Under the pieces are notes generated by a model, which worked only from the letters and a program-made list of their open reading frames with translations, was not told the DNA's origin and ran no database searches. Positions 53,985-63,748 of a stretch of DNA of 64,000 nt are shown here, one piece after another. Every line of letters starts with the position of its first letter. The stretch's first letter is position 1. This DNA is from Branchipolynoe longqiensis (taxonomy: Eukaryota > Annelida > Polychaeta > Phyllodocida > Polynoidae), in the NCBI GenBank assembly GCA_030323885.1, contig JASIRB010003438.1, forward strand, positions 54,930-118,929, in the 5' to 3' direction. The translations under genes and the position numbers were made by a program.

Positions 53985-54185
53985 CTTTTCTTTCTTTTTC
54001 TTTCTGTCTTTCATTTTATCTTTTATTCATTCGTGGGTTTTTTCTTTCCTTCAGTCATTCATTCTTTCATTCTTTCACTCATTCCTTCATTCATTCCTTC
54101 ACTCATTCTTTCATTCTTTCTTTCATTCATTCATTCTTTCTTTTTGTCTGTATCTCTTGCTTTCATTCTTTCTTTCTCTCATTCT
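53985..54185. repeat. CTTT/CATT tract
   Basis: TTTCTTTC grading into CATTCATTCTTTC. Phe/Ser/Ile frames are not genes. 54186-54433 unassigned. Confidence 0.85.
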
Positions 54186-54433
54186 CTATCACTACAACAC
54201 GTCTACACATTCCGCTGGTACCAGCATGTTCTAGTTCCTGCTAGTTGTGAGGGTGTGGTGGTGGACTGTGGTGTGAGTGATGTGGTTGGGTTGGAGGTGT
54301 TGTGGTGAGGTGTAGGAAGTGGCAGGTGTCTGGTTAAATAGTTTGCACACTGAGACATAACTCATTAGAAACTGGACAACCAATGGAAACCACACGGAGG
54401 CTTTCGTAGAAGGATCTCGTGTCTATCTCAAGA

Positions 54434-54604
54434 ATGCTGCACAATCCGATGATAATTATAAACAATTGAACCAGAGTGAGTTGAGGAACCTCCAAAGTTA
54501 ACTATTTACAATCAAAGTTATTTCAAATTAAAGTAAGGTATATTACATAGATCAATCTAATGTATTTATCTATTACAAAAAACCACATACACACTAAACA
54601 GCTT
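54434..54604 (-). mobile_element. MITE-D, internally deleted
   Basis: GCTGCACAATCCGATGATAA and then the far half from CTCCAAAGTTAACTATTTAC to ACTAAACAGCTTT. About half the usual length. Confidence 0.6.
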
Positions 54605-54606
54605 TG

Positions 54607-55020
54607 GTGGTAGTGGTGGCGGCGGGTGTGGTGGTGGTGGTGGTGTGGTGGCGGTGATGATGGTGTGGTGGTGGTGGTGGTGTGGTGGTGGTGTTGGCGT
54701 TGTGGTAGTGGTGGCGGCAGACGTGGTGGTGGTGGTGGTGGTGTGGTGTGGTGGTGGTGATGGTGGTGTGGTGGTGGTGTTGTTGTTGTTGTTGTGGTGG
54801 TGGTGTTGTGGTGGTGGTGTGGTGGTGGTGGTGATGTGGTGGTGGTGTGTTGGTGATGGTGTGGTGGTGGTGTTGTGGTGGCGGTGGCGTTGTGGTGGTG
54901 GTGTTGTGGTGTGGTGGTGGTGGTCATGTGGTGGTGGTGTGGTGGTGGTGTGGTGTGGTGGTGGTTATGGTGGTGGTGTGGTGTGGTGTGGTGGTGGTGG
55001 TGGTGGTGGTGGTGACAGTT
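54607..55020. repeat. GGT/GTGGTG array
   Basis: GGTGGTGTGGTGGTG sequence, similar in motif to 11985-12787 but with more TGTGG. Directly follows a MITE-D end. Confidence 0.9.
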
Positions 55021-55124
55021 GTGGTAGCAGTGCTGCAGCAGGAGATCGTACCTGCGTTGGCTGGCACAACTAGTGTGGAGAGAAGGAAGCCCCTTGGCAT
55101 GTTGGCATAAACAGGTGGGTGTGG

Positions 55125-55250
55125 AAAGTGTGATTGCATCAGGGAGTCTAGGTAGTGTAATGGTTAGAATACTAGCTCCGGAATGACAAGAAGTATGGGT
55201 TCAAAAACTGCTTTAGGTGCAATATCTTATTAATATTACCCCTACCACAG
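55125..55250 (+). mobile_element. SINE-A copy, 3' truncated
   Basis: GTGTGATTGCATCAGGGAGT, TAGTGTAATGGTTAGAATAC, decayed B box GGGTTCAAAAACTG, then a short body piece. Confidence 0.65.
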
Positions 55251-55277
55251 TACTTTACAAGTAGTTTAATTTAAAAT

Positions 55278-55520
55278 ACCATCTATTTTAAATGGCTAAT
55301 CTTGGAGATATTTGAAGTGAAAACGTACAAATTTAATGTTGGCTTTCAGGTCAAAATTGTGAAAAGATAGCCTTCAGCAGGAAACGGTTCTGTTAAATTC
55401 TATGCAGAAACAAATACTTAATAAGTGCACCAGTATCTACCTTAAATATGTAGGAAACAAAACCTAGGTAAGTGTTTTGGTTTAGAAAATGTCATGGTTT
55501 CATTGCATTCGGCAGCTTTA
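55278..55520 (+). mobile_element. MITE-D, 5' truncated
   Basis: ATTTTAAATGGCTAATCTTG to TTGCATTCGGCAGCTTTAAA. Missing the first third. Confidence 0.7.
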
Positions 55521-55977
55521 AACCCACCGATTTCAAACACTTTTCTAGTATCATGGACCCGCCATTTCCCAGCATTGCTTCCTGTTTTACCTGCTTAGTT
55601 CTGTAAATATGGTCGGTGTTCTTCTTTTAGAGTGTTATCACTTACATTGGGCTACTATAAAACATTATTACAATATATGATACATGAAATAGGAAATGAA
55701 CAAACCATCAAACCTATTGCTACCTATGACTTTCAATTATTTTGCAAAACCTTTTTTAATTAAAAAAAAAAAAAAGTTCTATTGTCAAGTATGTTCAAGG
55801 GCTCTTTTATTACTAACGGCCAACCTGTTAGCGTGCAGTGGCAGGCAATATCCCCCCCCCCCCCCCCGCCGGTTCCTCCCAAAGTGAAAAAAAAAGAAGG
55901 TTTTTTTTAGACGCACAGTTCTCGTGATATCCCGCGAACAACATCGGTGTTTGTGTGTGGCGTCACGAACGTAGGGT
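55521..55977. other. Unassigned, with A and C runs
   Basis: A13 at about 55760 and a C run at 55851-55867; between and around them no recognised element. CAAACACTTTTCT(A/C)GTATCATG at 55535 also occurs at 51625. Confidence 0.45.
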
Positions 55978-56145
55978 GACCCCTGGTGGTTGGTGGTGGA
56001 CGTTGGGTGTTGGGTGATGGGCGGTGGGCGGTGGACAGTGGGTGGTGGGTGATGGGTTATGGGTGATGGGCAGTGAATGGTGGTTGGTTGGTGGGTGGTG
56101 GACAGTGGGTGGTGGGTGGTGGATAGTGGGTGGTGCAACGATTGA
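55978..56145. repeat. GGTGGTGGGTGATGGGC tract
   Basis: Units of 7 to 14 bp (GGTGGTG, GTGATGG, GGTGGACAGTG). Confidence 0.85.
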
Positions 56146-56168
56146 CCTCTATCCAGCCACCTGCAGGG

Positions 56169-56870
56169 CCCGTATGCACCAATCGGTGTTAGGGCCTTAA
56201 CCACGGCTAAGGTATCCCCGCACGGCTAAATGTGAAAATTCGGTATGCACCAATCGGAGTTAGCGCTAACCGCATGATTTAACCGCGGCTAAGCTAAACC
56301 ACCTTCTGAGTTGGGTTTAGGGCCTATCCGGTGCGATTAGTGTGCGTCTGTGGGTCTCAATCTATTGAATGCGATCATATTTGACAGAATTAAATACGCA
56401 ATAAGTGAAATGTTATTAAATTAACCCTAAAATCGAAGCAAGATTAACGCTGCTGCCGCAAAGGCAGCGATATTAATATTTTCGAATCGACGAATGTAAA
56501 GTAAACAAACCGCTGCTGCTTAGACGTCGATATCCATACTGTCCAACGTCAACTAAAAATGGCCACCGCCGCCGAATCAGCAGCAATATATTACACCCAA
56601 ATCTATTTAATGCTGTCATATTTAACAGAATTACATACGCAATAAGTGAAATCAATTTAACCCTAAATTCGAACCGATATTAACGCCGCCTCCGCATTGG
56701 CGGAGTTATTCATATTGTCAACTCGAGGGAATTCCCAAATCTATAATTAAACTCACGGTTGGCTATCCGCAGTGGCTAAAACATTGGTGCATACCGATTC
56801 ACACATTTCTCAAACCCCCCGCTACCCTGAGGTAGCTAACCGTGGCTAGCACCGTAACTCTGGCTAAGCC
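56169..56870. mobile_element. Element Q with two hairpin-bearing direct repeats
   Basis: GTATGCACCAATCGG occurs twice at the left, and its complement CATTGGTGCATACCGAT at the right (56785). Interior has a ~130-bp direct repeat (56356-56487, 56598-56725) around AATACGCAATAAGTGAAAT. GGCTAAG/CTTAGCC-type motifs lie near both ends. MITE-R copy 3 abuts its right edge. Exact ends uncertain. Confidence 0.55.
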
Positions 56871-57471
56871 TAAAGCTGAGATTCCTTAGACGCTGTATGC
56901 GGTCTGCGAATGCGAATGCGAATGCGAATGCGGCAAAAAATCGAAACGCCTTGAAGTCAATGGGCTGCAACCCTTACACGCGGTATGCGAATGCGAATGC
57001 GACAACTCGATCGGTCCCTGTAGCGATCGGTCCGGCATGCGGTATGCGGCACGCAGGGTGTGAATAGAAACCTGAGTCTGTTGTGTCCATTAGTTTAGCA
57101 CTAGGAGAGGCGACTGAGCATTACGGAACAGTCACGCACAAGGCTTCTGAGTGGAAACATATGGTAGTGGTGGTGGTGAGGGTTCGGGTTGGTAAAAATG
57201 CTACCAGAGCCACAAAAATATGAATACTTATCTATAATTTGGTAATTATAAAGGTAGGAACCTCCAGGTGACATACCAAGAGTTACATAGATATACATGC
57301 CATATTAGGCCATGTACAGTGCAGTATGGAGTATACTTGTTTATTTTTATTTTTTAAATATAGCCAGTCGTGTGCCGCATGCCGCATGCCGCATACCGCA
57401 TAGAAGGAATCTTCCCATTCGCATACCGCATGCCGCATGCCGCATACCGTGTGTAAGGAATCCTAGCTTAA
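56871..57471 (+). mobile_element. MITE-R copy 3, long form
   Basis: 601 bp. ATTCCTTAGACGCTGTATGC at the left, GTAAGGAATCCTAGCTTAA at the right, GCGAATGCGAATGCG blocks at the left and GCATACCGCATGCCGCATGC at the right. The interior is the inverse of copy 2. Confidence 0.8.
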
Positions 57472-57699
57472 CACTGATTCATGCATGCGGGCCCTGGCGG
57501 TCATCATAACCCCCTCCCCGCCCCCCTCGCCACCCACTTCTCTCTGCCTGGTGACCTGGCACACACACACCTCTGACCTTTCCTCACAAAGAGAGGATGA
57601 ACCACCATATGGTGTGTAGCAGGTACGTGAGGGGGGGGGGGGGGAGGGTCGTCAGGTGTGCTTTTAAGTGCGTGTAGGGGAGGCGGTGGAGGATAGCTG

Positions 57700-57707
57700 A
57701 ATGTGTG

Positions 57708-57761
<54 letters not shown>

Positions 57762-57805
57762 TGTGTGTATTGTATTGGTGTAGGCGCGCGTGGGGGGGGG
57801 GGGTG
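57700..57805. repeat. (TG)n and G runs
   Basis: About 25 TG dinucleotides (57704-57770), with G runs at 57631-57645 and 57790-57801. Confidence 0.9.
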
Positions 57806-57857
57806 GATGTACGATAATCAAGAGTCCTGGTGTGTCGTCAGGAGGTAAGGATGTATG

Positions 57858-57931
57858 GGGGTTTGTTTGCTGGGGTTTTACATCCTGGCAACATCTAAGA
57901 TCATATCAGGATGGGTACTGACTTGTGACAG
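57858..57931 (-). mobile_element. SINE-B tail fragment
   Basis: GGGGTTTTACATCCTGGCAA to GGTACTGACTTGTGACAGTG; another SINE-B copy starts 10 bp later. Confidence 0.65.
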
Positions 57932-57941
57932 TGTTCCTGCT

Positions 57942-58255
57942 TTGCTTGTTGGAGATTAACATCCTGGCAACATCTAAGGTCATACCGGGATGGGTACGGA
58001 CCGACTTGTAAGAGTGCGCACTCGTGATGACTTTATAGCGCTGGCACCATAACCGATTTCAAACTCGGTCACATTATCCTGATACTGAGCTAACCAGTCC
58101 TAGCCCTATCCTAGTAATGCCGGTCACCAGGCTAGGTAGCGACAAGTGTCAATTTTGTAAGTCATTGGTTTGATTCGGCCGGATTTTGAACTACCGACCT
58201 TCCGCACAGGAAACTTGCACTCTACCGATTCGAACACTGTCCGGTTCGTGTGAAG
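57942..58255 (-). mobile_element. SINE-B copy, head B1
   Basis: Tail GTTGGAGATTAACATCCTGG, body with a short deletion near 58042, head at 58190-58250 with TCTACCGATTCGAAC. Followed by a G run at 58266. Confidence 0.8.
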
Positions 58256-58317
58256 GTGTGACAGTATGGGGGGGGGGGGGGGGGGGAGGGGGTGAAGGAA
58301 TCCAGTGGGTTCAAACT

Positions 58318-58433
58318 TGCCATGAGCGCCCACTGTCACAAGTCGGTACCCGTCCTAATATGACCCTATATGTTGCTAGAACGTACAACAACAAAGAGAA
58401 AAACTCAAAACCATCGGACATAACAACTTTAAT
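58318..58433 (+). mobile_element. SINE-B tail end (+) joined to a MITE-D end (-)
   Basis: ACTTGCCATGAGCGCCCACT to TAGAACGTACAACAACAAAG is SINE-B; AACTCAAAACCATCGGACAT to AACTTTAA (58398-58433) is the end of a minus-oriented D copy. Confidence 0.6.
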
Positions 58434-59457
58434 AGCTGCTACACATGCACATGGTTGAATGACAGTAATTGAAACAACATTAAATACATTAATGCATTTA
58501 CTTTGCAATTCTTCAACATTAAACATACTCTGACATGGAAGCATGCCATAGCAGCACAATTACTGCATAATGAGGTCAAACGAGTACAAGTCAGTGGATA
58601 GATGGCACTGATATGCAACTTGGGCGTCTCTTCACTCTGTGTACTGGTACTTGCCCCAAACACTAGATGGCGCCATCCTTGAGGCCAGCTGCTTAGTTAT
58701 ACATTTGAGCTATGTATCTTTATATAGATATATATATATAATATATATATAATATATATATAATATATATATATATGCATATCACTTACGTATGCTCTAC
58801 ATGATCAACGTTTTGCCTGTGCTATGCAAAGCCGAACAACCGACCATGTCTCATGTTTGCCTATCAGCACTCACGTGCATTTATATATATAACAATTCTG
58901 TCACTATGCAAACACTATGCAAGATTATATCAACAACCTAGCAAGATTATATGAATGACCTGCATACGAGTATTCTGAGTTCCGCTTGTCCATTAGAATG
59001 GACTGAAGCTGTGACCCAGCAAGTCGGGTCATAACATCAGTTTTCATGGCGGAAGTTAGGGGTTGGATGGTTGGTGCCCTCCCAGCACTATCCGTCACAA
59101 TACACCCTATTCTTTAAACTCACTTTGCATCTTTGCACCTTTACACCACACCCCTTCTAATGACGACCAACCTTGGAAGTGTTTTTGCGGAGCAATTTTT
59201 CTGTAATATAGATTGTAATGAAATTGTCCTTGCAAATATTTCACATTAGATAAAATACCACTTAGTGCATACATGTGCATTCACCAACTGCCTCCTTTTC
59301 TTCCGGCTTCTAAGCAGAAGCTGTCACCTGGCATGTTTCATTCCTTCCTGAAGGAGCAGCAAACTCAAACTTGAACTACTTATAAGTTACATACCAGCAA
59401 CGCCCTCTACCGGATATGTCTTATAGTAGGTAGGTGGGTACCCCATTTCAAACTAAA
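58434..59457. other. Unassigned kilobase, with AT run 58720-58770
   Basis: The longest gap without a recognised repeat family. No open frame above about 70 codons with a domain. Contains the TATATAATATATATAAT run. A place to look for host sequence by alignment. Confidence 0.5.
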
Positions 59458-59785
59458 GGGATGGCCAAATGAGTTAGAGCGCCCGTCTCCTGTGCTGGTA
59501 GATCATGGGGTCGTGGGTTCGAACCCTGGTCGAGTCAAACCAATGACTTAAAAATTGATACTTGTCGCTTCCTAGCCAGGCGCTCTGCATTATTAGGACA
59601 GGGCAAGGACCTGTGTGCTCAGTGTCAGGATAATGTGACTGAGTGGGATACCAGGTCATGGTGCCCATGGCCTGGTTTCCCAGTGGGACAGCACTATAAA
59701 GTTGCCATGAGTGCGCACTGTCACAAGTCGGTACCCGTCCTGATATGACCTTAGATGTTGCTAGGACGTAAAACAACAAACAAAT
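59458..59785 (+). mobile_element. SINE-B copy, head B2, full length
   Basis: Head GGGATGGCCAAATGAGTTAG, B box GGGTTCGAACCC, full body, hairpin CGTCCT/AGGACG and AACAACAAACAAATCC. Little diverged. Confidence 0.9.
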
Positions 59786-60267
59786 CCTCCGATATTTCAT
59801 CCCTCTGCTCTTACACCTACCCGAGTTGGCACTCCTTTAGTCGCTCTCGACAGCAGGTCACCACCTTCAACCGCTTCTTCTCCTTCACACCCACCCACCT
59901 TCTCCACTCCCACACACCCTCTGCTTAGCTGTTTTCCTCCACACCCACAAACCTTCTTGTTCACACTTCTCCACACCAACCAACCCTCCTTCCCGAGAGA
60001 GTTCGCAGATTCTCGTGAGATCTCACCGTTTCTCGAGGGGTCTCACGAGAAAGCCCATTGACAGCAGTAACAAATATCGAAAGATTCTAGATCTTGGTAC
60101 TTCCTAAGTATTATATTTAATTAGATAATATGATTGCGATTGCAAGATACAAAACTAAGCTGTGGCTGCCCCCTACTGGACTCCCCTGGAACTATCGCCG
60201 GATAACTCTGTCAGTTGAGGCAGATTTGTTTGAAACTATTGCAAGTCATGTGGCTTGTCGCCTACTA
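59786..60267. other. Unassigned, with 10-bp inverted repeat
   Basis: C/T-rich then mixed. Perfect inverted repeat TCTCGTGAGA (60011-60020) and TCTCACGAGA (60041-60050) within a CTCGAG-containing block. Confidence 0.45.
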
Positions 60268-60583
60268 TGTTTTTTGGTGGGGGTTTTGCATCCGGCAAAT
60301 ATCAAAGGTCACATCAGGACAAGTACCGACCTGTGACAGTGTGCTGTGCACTCATGGTGATTTTATAGAGTTGCCCCCTAAGAGACCAATTCACAAGCAC
60401 CATGACCTAATTTCCCACTCCATCACATTATTATCCCGATACTGAGTCATATCCTAATAATGCCGAGCGCAAGGCTAGGCAGCAACAAGTATCAATTCTG
60501 TAAGTCATTGATGTGACTTGGTGAGGATTCAAACTCCCAATCTCCCACATGGGAAGCCTGTGCTCTAACCAATTTAGCTGCCG
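60268..60583 (-). mobile_element. SINE-B copy, head B1
   Basis: Tail GGGGTTTTGCATCCGGCAAA, body, head at 60540-60583. Its outer end coincides with the start of MITE-I. Confidence 0.8.
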
Positions 60584-61081
60584 GTGTCATGGTATAAAAC
60601 CCCTGCCCGATCGCAGCCCCTGCCGTGAAGACAGTTGACTAAGCATTTATTTTTGTAAAATAAATTTAAAAGCTTTCATTGGATCGATTAAAAATATCTT
60701 AATGCGCGATTGAAGAGGAAGATCTGAAGTATTTAATGTAACCTAAGAGCAATTTATGCTGAAAGTATTAAAAACAGAGATAATAGTGAAAGTTGGGATA
60801 TTCTGAGTGTCAGTGCAATCTTCATACAGAAAAAGTGAAATATCTCGAAAGCTACACCACTTAGAAACAAGCTGCTTGGTACACATATAGAAAACATATT
60901 CGACGGATAGATTATATTAAATTTATACGGTTAGGGTTGTGCATTTCTATTAATCTTTAATAGACACTGGCAGTGTGTATTCGTTCTGCAGCCGATCTGC
61001 GCTTGTTTACAAACTCTGCGCATGCGCAGAAGCCACGGCAGGGGCTGCGATCGGGCCGGGGTTTTATACCACGACACCGGC
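60580..61081. mobile_element. MITE-I with 45-bp TIRs
   Basis: Ends GCCGGTGTCATGGTATAAAA and the inverse GCCGGTGTCGTGGTATAAAA; TIR 45 bp with two mismatches, including CCCGATCGCAGCCCCTGCCG. Interior 60650-60812 matches MITE-H, and 60812-60963 matches the J/N unit. GCGCATGCGC at 61018-61027. Confidence 0.8.
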
Positions 61082-61341
61082 TCTGGTATGGTCTACTCTT
61101 AAAGTTGCATAGTCCGATGGGCTCTATCATTTTCTGAGATAAACATATTAGTGTGATCATTATAATCTACCCTACTTTCACTTGAAGTAACTTTTATTTT
61201 AAATAGCTAACTTTTGAGATATTTGAAGTGCAAACAAGTAAAATCATTTTGGCAAGCTTGCCAAAACTCTGACACCATAGGTTTCTGCAGTAATATGTTC
61301 TATTAAATTGCCTCAGTATTCCCTTCTGTGTGGTGACACAT

Positions 61342-61877
61342 TGTAAAATTTTCCGATATTTTGAGATATGGGATATGGAGAACTATGCTATAATAAATTG
61401 CAACTTGTCTATAAAATGGTAAATATTATATCAAACCAAAGGCATATATGGTATATGTGGAGTTGGTGTTCTACTATGCATAAAAGATAGAAATTGTATA
61501 TTAATATAGTGTAGAGAGTGGGGGTCACTTCTTGACCTGAAGGAGTGTCACTTCTTAGGTGGGACAGTCTTTGGGAAGTTGCCTCACATACCCCCTCCCC
61601 TCAAGAGTTATTTATGGATCCCTGCCACAGATACAGATCTAACCATGCCTTGGCAACAGGGATATTGAACCCTCATTGGTGGATAGAGGAATGCTTGTTA
61701 GGGATTGGAAGATTGGATCATGTGATCACCACCATCTTGTTCTGGAAACTATAAAAGTAATAAATGAGAGAGTCTCACTCTCCTACCTTTCACTCTTTAT
61801 CTACTTTCCTTCCTTGTCTGTATTGATTTCTTATTAGCCTGTCCACACCACACAAACCACCAGCTGTCGACTTTACA
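61342..61877 (+). mobile_element. Solo LTR with 4-bp TSD
   Basis: 536 bp inserted in MITE-D. Starts TGTAAAATTTTCC and ends GTCGACTTTACA, so TG/CA with 6-bp inverted ends TGTAAA/TTTACA. Direct repeat ACAT at 61338-61341 and 61878-61881. A TATA box and AATAAA lie in the last third, then a CT-rich end. No internal retrotransposon sequence, so it is a recombination remnant. Gypsy- or BEL-type is suggested by the 4-bp duplication, but class is not provable here. Confidence 0.85.
61750..61764 (+). promoter_or_regulatory. LTR TATA box and AATAAA signal
   Basis: TATAAAA at 61750-61756 overlaps closely with AATAAA at 61759-61764, 115-120 bp before the LTR end. This compact order is known from LTRs where the poly(A) signal is close to the start site. 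Confidence 0.6.
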
Positions 61878-61985
61878 ACATGTTTAACAAGTGCACCTGT
61901 ATTTCAGTTTAGATATCTAGAATCTTATCGAGATACTTGTTTTGGTTTTGAAAATGTGAGGCTTCATCGGACTATGCAGCTTTAA

Positions 61986-62948
61986 ATAACTGGTTATTTT
62001 GCATCAACTTGTAGTTAGTTGTAGCTAGCAAGGAGACCAGTCAACACCTCCATCCACCACACACACACACACTCCACACACAGACACAACACACACCAAC
62101 ACGAACCTATATTAATAATCCAGGTACACACATCCATCCAGATCTGGATTACAATAACAACAGCCATATTTGTATCCTTATTTTGCCCACTGTCAAAAAG
62201 ACACAAAAACTAAAATTGTTAACCAGATATCACTATATCTTTAGTGTAAATACACGCGGCTTAGTGAACAACTAAACATTTCTTAGTGGGAGTTTATACT
62301 CCAGCAGCAGACGACATTTATTCGGAGCAGACGACATTTAGTCAGAGCAGACGACATTGCTGTCAAATGCCGAACGGGTGAACCCGGGAACCGAGAACGA
62401 GGTCAGTGAACAGGTAAAATCATAACGTGAGTCATTCCTCCCACAATGCACCTGGGCACACCTGGTACAGACAATGGAGGTTTGGGGAGGGGGCGGGGGC
62501 GGAGAGAGATGACATAAAATACCACAAATATCTTACTGGATACATAGCGACACATACTTCTTCAAATTCAGTTTTAACCAAACTTGGCAGATCAGAAACT
62601 GTCCATAATCTAGTAATCATTACTGACATCAGCGCTGAATTGCTACTTCTTTTCAAAGGGGTATTATCTAGTCATTTTATTTATTTATTTATTTTCATTG
62701 GGAAGATCATTGAGTTGTAAATTAGCTCCACGACTTCCAACATGAAACTGAAACATGACATTGTTCTTGTCACTTTCTGTCAGATGCTTGTATAAAAAAT
62801 CGTACTTGTTCACGGTCGGAAGTGATTATATTCCGATAAGAAATCATATTAGAAAGAAATCATATTAGAAAGAAATCATATTAGCGGGGAAATGGGGAGG
62901 GCCTTTACAAATTTCTTTATTTTTTTGTTTTGATCAATTATGAGTACA
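61986..62948. other. Unassigned, with two short tandem arrays
   Basis: AGCAGACGACATTTA-type 20-bp units, three copies, at 62302-62360, and a 16-bp AGAAAGAAATCATATT unit, three copies, at 62840-62885. CA run at about 62059. No gene recognised. Confidence 0.5.
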
Positions 62949-63748
62949 TTAAAGCTGCATAATCCGATGGAAACGTAAACCTTTCTGAACTAAAAGACTC
63001 ACCTAGATTTTATCCTACAGATCTAGCTGAGATACCGGTGCAGACATTAAGGCCCAGTCACACCATACCGGACTGGGGAACCGGACACTGTCCGGTGAAA
63101 TACGGCAATGTCCGGTACATGTCCGGTACCCATCCGGCGGTGTCCGGTACAAGTTTTGAACATGCACAAAACTTCTACTGGACACCGCCGGTCTGACGTG
63201 TCCAGTTGGTGTCCGATTTGTCCGGTTCATGTCCGGTACCCATCCGTTGGTGTCCGGTTGTTGTCCAGTTTGTCCGTTTTGTCCGGTGCCCATCCATTAC
63301 GTGTCCGGTTCTCACCCAGTTCTCGTCCGGTACATGTACGGTACATGTTCGGCACATGTTCGGCAATTGACCCAATTATGCTCCATTTTGGTACATTTCG
63401 ATACATTTTGTCACCGGACACCACCAGACTAGACAGTTATTTGTCCGGTTCATGTCCGTTGCTCAATCCGGTAAGGTGTGACAGGCGCTTTAAACATGTA
63501 TTACAGATTAGTGTTCCTGTGCTGTGCAGCTATGCTCGAAAACGGGCACAACAAAAATCATGTCCAGCATTTTGGCATGCACTGCAAAACTAATTTAGCA
63601 TGTTTTCACTTTAAATATTTCGAAAGTTAACCCTTTCAATTAAAAGTTACTTCAAATAAGAGTCAAGTAGATTTCAACCTCAACCCAATAAATCTATGTA
63701 AACAAAGAAATGCCAGAAACTCAAAACCATCAGATTATGCACCTTTAA
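62949..63748 (-). mobile_element. MITE-D copy split by MITE-E
   Basis: Left piece TTAAAGCTGCATAATCCGAT to GTGCAGACATTAA, right piece TTAAACATGTATTACAG to CCATCAGATTATGCACCTTT and TTAA. The pieces join in the D consensus at its internal TTAA. Confidence 0.8.
63047..63493. mobile_element. MITE-E copy 1 nested in MITE-D
   Basis: 447 bp including TTAA on both sides (63047-63050, 63490-63493). Ends GGCCCAGTCACACCATACCG and the inverse AGCGCCTGTCACACCTTACC. TCCGGT/GTCCGG motif dominates the interior. Shares its ends and motif with 44900-45508. Confidence 0.85.

Larger units (their letters stand above)
61099..61985 (+). mobile_element. MITE-D copy split by a solo LTR
   Basis: Left piece TTAAAGTTGCATAGTCCGAT to TGTGTGGTGACACAT and right piece ACATGTTTAACAAGTGCACC to ATGCAGCTTTAA are consecutive in the D consensus (compare 35938-36285). 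Confidence 0.9.
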
